Assembly (NCBI GenBank): GCA_047602645.1
Contig: JASGGU010000116.1
Location: 1 to 8,288, forward strand
DNA from: JAEYFP01 sp047602645
Lineage (GTDB): Bacteria; Bacillota; Clostridia; Lachnospirales; Lachnospiraceae
Direction: 5' to 3'
Length of the DNA stretch: 8,288 nucleotides
The first letter of the stretch is position 1, and each line of letters begins with the position of its first letter. Below the pieces are notes generated by a model. That model did no database searches. It worked only from the letters and a program-made list of their open reading frames with translations, and was not told where the DNA came from. A program made the translations under genes and the position numbers. Below are positions 6,276 to 8,288 of the stretch, piece after piece.

Positions 6276-6300
6276 AAAGCAAATGCAATCAGGTGATTTT

Positions 6301-7698
6301 ATGTACGAAAAAAACGCACATCCGCTCATCACGGGAACTCTGATTTTAACACTTGCGGGCTTTTTGAGCAGAATTATAGGCTTCTTCTATAGAATATTCC
6401 TTTCACAGACAATCGGTGCGGAAGGAATCGGTATTTACCAATTGGTCACTCCTGTTTTCGTTATCTGCTTTTCGGTTGCGGCAGCCGGCATGCAAAGCGC
6501 AATCTCCCGCTTTGTTGCGGCAGCCTATGCAAAACCTGACGAGCGGGAAGCCAAGCTGTTTTTGTTCTGCGGCTGTTTTCTTTCTCTTCTGATTTCCATA
6601 TTTCTTGCTGTTGTACTCTATCGCAATGCCGGATTAATTTCCGAAAAAATAATTTTAGAAAAACGCTGCGAGCCGCTTGTGAAGATTCTGGCATTCTCCC
6701 TTCCGCTTGAAAGTATTCATGCCTGTATCAGCGGCTTCTATTTTGGCATTAAGGATTCCCGGCTGCCTGCCGTTTCCCAGATTGTTGAACAACTTACTCG
6801 CGTTCTTTTCGTATGCGCATTATTTACCTATTACCGCTTTACAGAACACCCCTTCACGCTTTCGGTTGTCGTCTTAGGCACGGTTGTCGGTGAGCTGTTT
6901 TCCGTGTTCTTATGTATCGCATTTTTGAAATCCCATTTTCAAAAGCAATCCGCCCAAGGTTCTTCTTCCCTATGGAAATCCTCCATTCGTACCGTGCGCC
7001 TCAGCGTTGCGCAGATATTCGACAAACTCGTTTGTTTTTCTCTGCCGCTCACTGCAAACCGAACGATCGTCAGCCTTTTGTGCAGTGTTGAAGCGGTTTA
7101 TATCCCGAGCCGGCTGCAGGCCTACGGCTATTCGACTGCCGACGCCTTAAGCATTTATGGAATCTTCACCGGTATGGCACTCCCGCTCATCTTATTCCCG
7201 TCAGCAATCACGAATTCTGCTGCCGTCATGCTTCTGCCGGTCGTATCCGAATCTGAAATGACCGGAAACAACCGTTTTCTTTTAAAAACAATCCGACGTA
7301 CCGCTGCCTCTTGCATTTCGATCGGTTTCATCTGTACACTTGCCTTCCTTGTATTCGGAGATTTTGCCGGGTATTTCCTGTTTCACAACCGGCTTGCCGG
7401 AAGTTTTATTACGACCCTAAGCTTTATTTGTCCGTTTTTGTACTTAAATACAGCTCTTGCAAGCATTTTACACGGACTCGGAAAAACCATGCAGGCCTTC
7501 TTAATCAACTGTGCAGCCATCGGCATCCGTTTATTTTTTACATTTCTCTTAATCCCTCAGATCGGTATCAAGGCTGTCCTCTACGGACTTTTGGCAAGTC
7601 AGATTCTTTCTGCCGCCCTGCATCTGCTTTCTTTAAGCAAAGCCGGATACCCGCTATTTACATCGCCTTATAATTTCAAGTTGAAAAAACACTTTTAA
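6301..7698 (+). CDS. Polysaccharide/lipid-linked sugar flippase, SpoVB-like (MATE/MVF superfamily)
   Basis: The 465-residue product is a multi-pass membrane protein with hydrophobic segments spread over nearly its whole length. The N-terminus, with GTLILTLAGFLSRIIGFFYR (12-31), IGAEGIGIYQL (38-48) and AAAGMQSAISR (60-70), and the middle segment with GMALPLILFPSAITNSAA (291-308) closely resemble SpoVB-type proteins, which are thought to flip lipid-linked cell envelope or spore cortex precursors. It is somewhat shorter than B. subtilis SpoVB (about 520 residues). The substrate cannot be read from sequence, and a Wzx or MurJ-like role is possible. ATG at 6301 has AGGTG five bases upstream; an upstream in-frame ATG at 6223 lies inside the nifS promoter and is rejected. 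No glycosyltransferase or sporulation gene is adjacent. Confidence 0.85.
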   Translation: MYEKNAHPLITGTLILTLAGFLSRIIGFFYRIFLSQTIGAEGIGIYQLVTPVFVICFSVAAAGMQSAISRFVAAAYAKPDEREAKLFLFCGCFLSLLISIFLAVVLYRNAGLISEKIILEKRCEPLVKILAFSLPLESIHACISGFYFGIKDSRLPAVSQIVEQLTRVLFVCALFTYYRFTEHPFTLSVVVLGTVVGELFSVFLCIAFLKSHFQKQSAQGSSSLWKSSIRTVRLSVAQIFDKLVCFSLPLTANRTIVSLLCSVEAVYIPSRLQAYGYSTADALSIYGIFTGMALPLILFPSAITNSAAVMLLPVVSESEMTGNNRFLLKTIRRTAASCISIGFICTLAFLVFGDFAGYFLFHNRLAGSFITTLSFICPFLYLNTALASILHGLGKTMQAFLINCAAIGIRLFFTFLLIPQIGIKAVLYGLLASQILSAALHLLSLSKAGYPLFTSPYNFKLKKHF

Positions 7699-7709
7699 TC
7701 ATGTATGAT
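7681..7709 (+). promoter_or_regulatory. Promoter of the DAHP synthase gene
   Basis: TTGAAA (7681-7686) lies 17 bases before TATGAT (7704-7709); each differs from the consensus in one base. The -35 falls within the last codons of the flippase gene, whose stop is at 7696-7698. Transcription would start near 7716, giving a leader of about 40 bases with room for neither a T-box nor an attenuator. No terminator separates the two genes, so readthrough from the flippase may add to expression. Confidence 0.75.
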
Positions 7710-7755
7710 AGGCTATGTGATCTATGAATGAAGCATAAGAAAAAGAGGAATACCA

Positions 7756-8288
7756 ATGAGCTTTGAATTTGTAAAAAGGCTTCCTACTCCGGAGCAGATT
7801 CGGGAGGAATTGCCGTTATCTAAAAATCTGATTCAGTTAAAAAAAGAACGGGACAAGCAGGTTGCCGATGTCATTATGGGAACTACGGATCGGTTTCTTG
7901 TAATCATAGGTCCATGCTCGGCAGATAACGAGGATGCAGTCTGTGACTATATTTCTCGTCTTGTCAAGGTACAGGAGGAAACAAAGGATCGTCTTTTGAT
8001 CGTCCCGAGAATTTATACAAACAAGCCACGTACAACCGGTTCCGGCTACAAAGGAATCGTCCACCAACCCGATCCGGAAAAAAAGCCTGATTTTATGCAG
8101 GGGCTTCTCGCCATGCGCAAAATGCATATCCGTGCCATGACCGAAAGTGGTCTGACCGCTGCGGATGAAATGCTCTATCCTGACAATTGGGGCTACGTTT
8201 CCGATATTTTGTCTTATGTCGCCATTGGCGCCCGTTCTGTCGAAGACCAGCAACACCGTATCACCGTCAGCGGCTTTGATGTGGCAAG
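7756..8288 (+). CDS. aroF: 3-deoxy-7-phosphoheptulonate (DAHP) synthase, type I, N-terminal part
   Basis: This enzyme condenses phosphoenolpyruvate with erythrose 4-phosphate, the first committed step of the shikimate pathway to Phe, Tyr and Trp. The first 177 residues are present and the gene runs off the right edge. They show IIGPCSAD (50-57, Cys54 being the metal ligand), PRIYTNKPRTTGSGYKG (84-100) for phosphoenolpyruvate and phosphate binding, ADEML (136-140) and GARSVEDQQHR (158-168), all in the order seen in the AroF/AroG/AroH class. The start has AGAGG seven bases upstream. The N-terminal extension before GPCS is slightly shorter than in E. coli AroG, and which aromatic amino acid controls it cannot be told. 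The symbol aroF is used generically; aroG or aroH would be equally fair. Confidence 0.95.
   Translation, partial: MSFEFVKRLPTPEQIREELPLSKNLIQLKKERDKQVADVIMGTTDRFLVIIGPCSADNEDAVCDYISRLVKVQEETKDRLLIVPRIYTNKPRTTGSGYKGIVHQPDPEKKPDFMQGLLAMRKMHIRAMTESGLTAADEMLYPDNWGYVSDILSYVAIGARSVEDQQHRITVSGFDVA

Noticed and set aside
6223..6300. N-terminal extension of the flippase from ATG at 6223
   Set aside because: It has no ribosome binding site, overlaps the nifS promoter, and family resemblance begins after ATG 6301.
7837..8256. Minus-strand 139-codon frame opposite the DAHP synthase
   Set aside because: It is antisense to strongly conserved coding sequence and has no recognisable protein features.

Overview
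The window looks like chromosomal housekeeping DNA from a Clostridia-class Firmicute, most likely Lachnospiraceae. The grounds are strong AGGAGG-type ribosome binding sites, sigma-A-like promoters, a nifS-iscU-mnmA gene order, a SpoVB-like flippase, and protein variants that resemble this group (PGK, GAPDH, and a DAHP synthase with the PRTTGSGYKG motif). The taxonomic call is inference from memory of these families; no search was run. I see no phage, transposase, CRISPR or rRNA/tRNA genes.

Layout. (1) 1-2223, minus strand: glycolysis. The gap gene (GAPDH) lies upstream of pgk (phosphoglycerate kinase), which runs off the left edge. The 341-bp gap-pgk spacer is the most unusual part of the window. 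It holds an intrinsic terminator, a perfect 17-bp inverted repeat that competes with it, and tandem 93/94-bp units that each contain two hairpins; one stem pair shows a compensatory base change between copies. (2) 2224-2477: divergent control region between gap and a plus-strand gene, with a gap promoter and a perfect TGTATAC dyad. (3) 2478-3293, plus strand: PHP-type histidinol-phosphatase, ended by a strong terminator whose loop carries the stop codon. (4) 3370-6170, minus strand: nifS/iscS-like cysteine desulfurase, iscU-like scaffold and mnmA tRNA 2-thiouridylase, a sulfur-handling operon behind a near-consensus extended -10 promoter. (5) 6301-8288, plus strand: SpoVB/MATE-like polysaccharide flippase, then a type I DAHP synthase (first step of aromatic amino acid synthesis), partial at the right edge, with its own promoter in the tail of the flippase gene.

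How the genes work together. The desulfurase takes sulfur from cysteine as an enzyme-bound persulfide. IscU can use that sulfur to build Fe-S clusters, and MnmA uses it to make 2-thiouridine at the wobble position of certain tRNAs. The iscU stop codon directly abuts the mnmA start codon, so their translation is probably coupled. gap and pgk catalyse consecutive glycolytic steps but are separated here by a terminator and the repeat array, so their expression may be partly uncoupled. HisK and DAHP synthase belong to different amino acid pathways and look like unlinked neighbours.

I do not see a clearly new multi-gene system. The best candidate for something undescribed is the structured repeat element at 934-1184.
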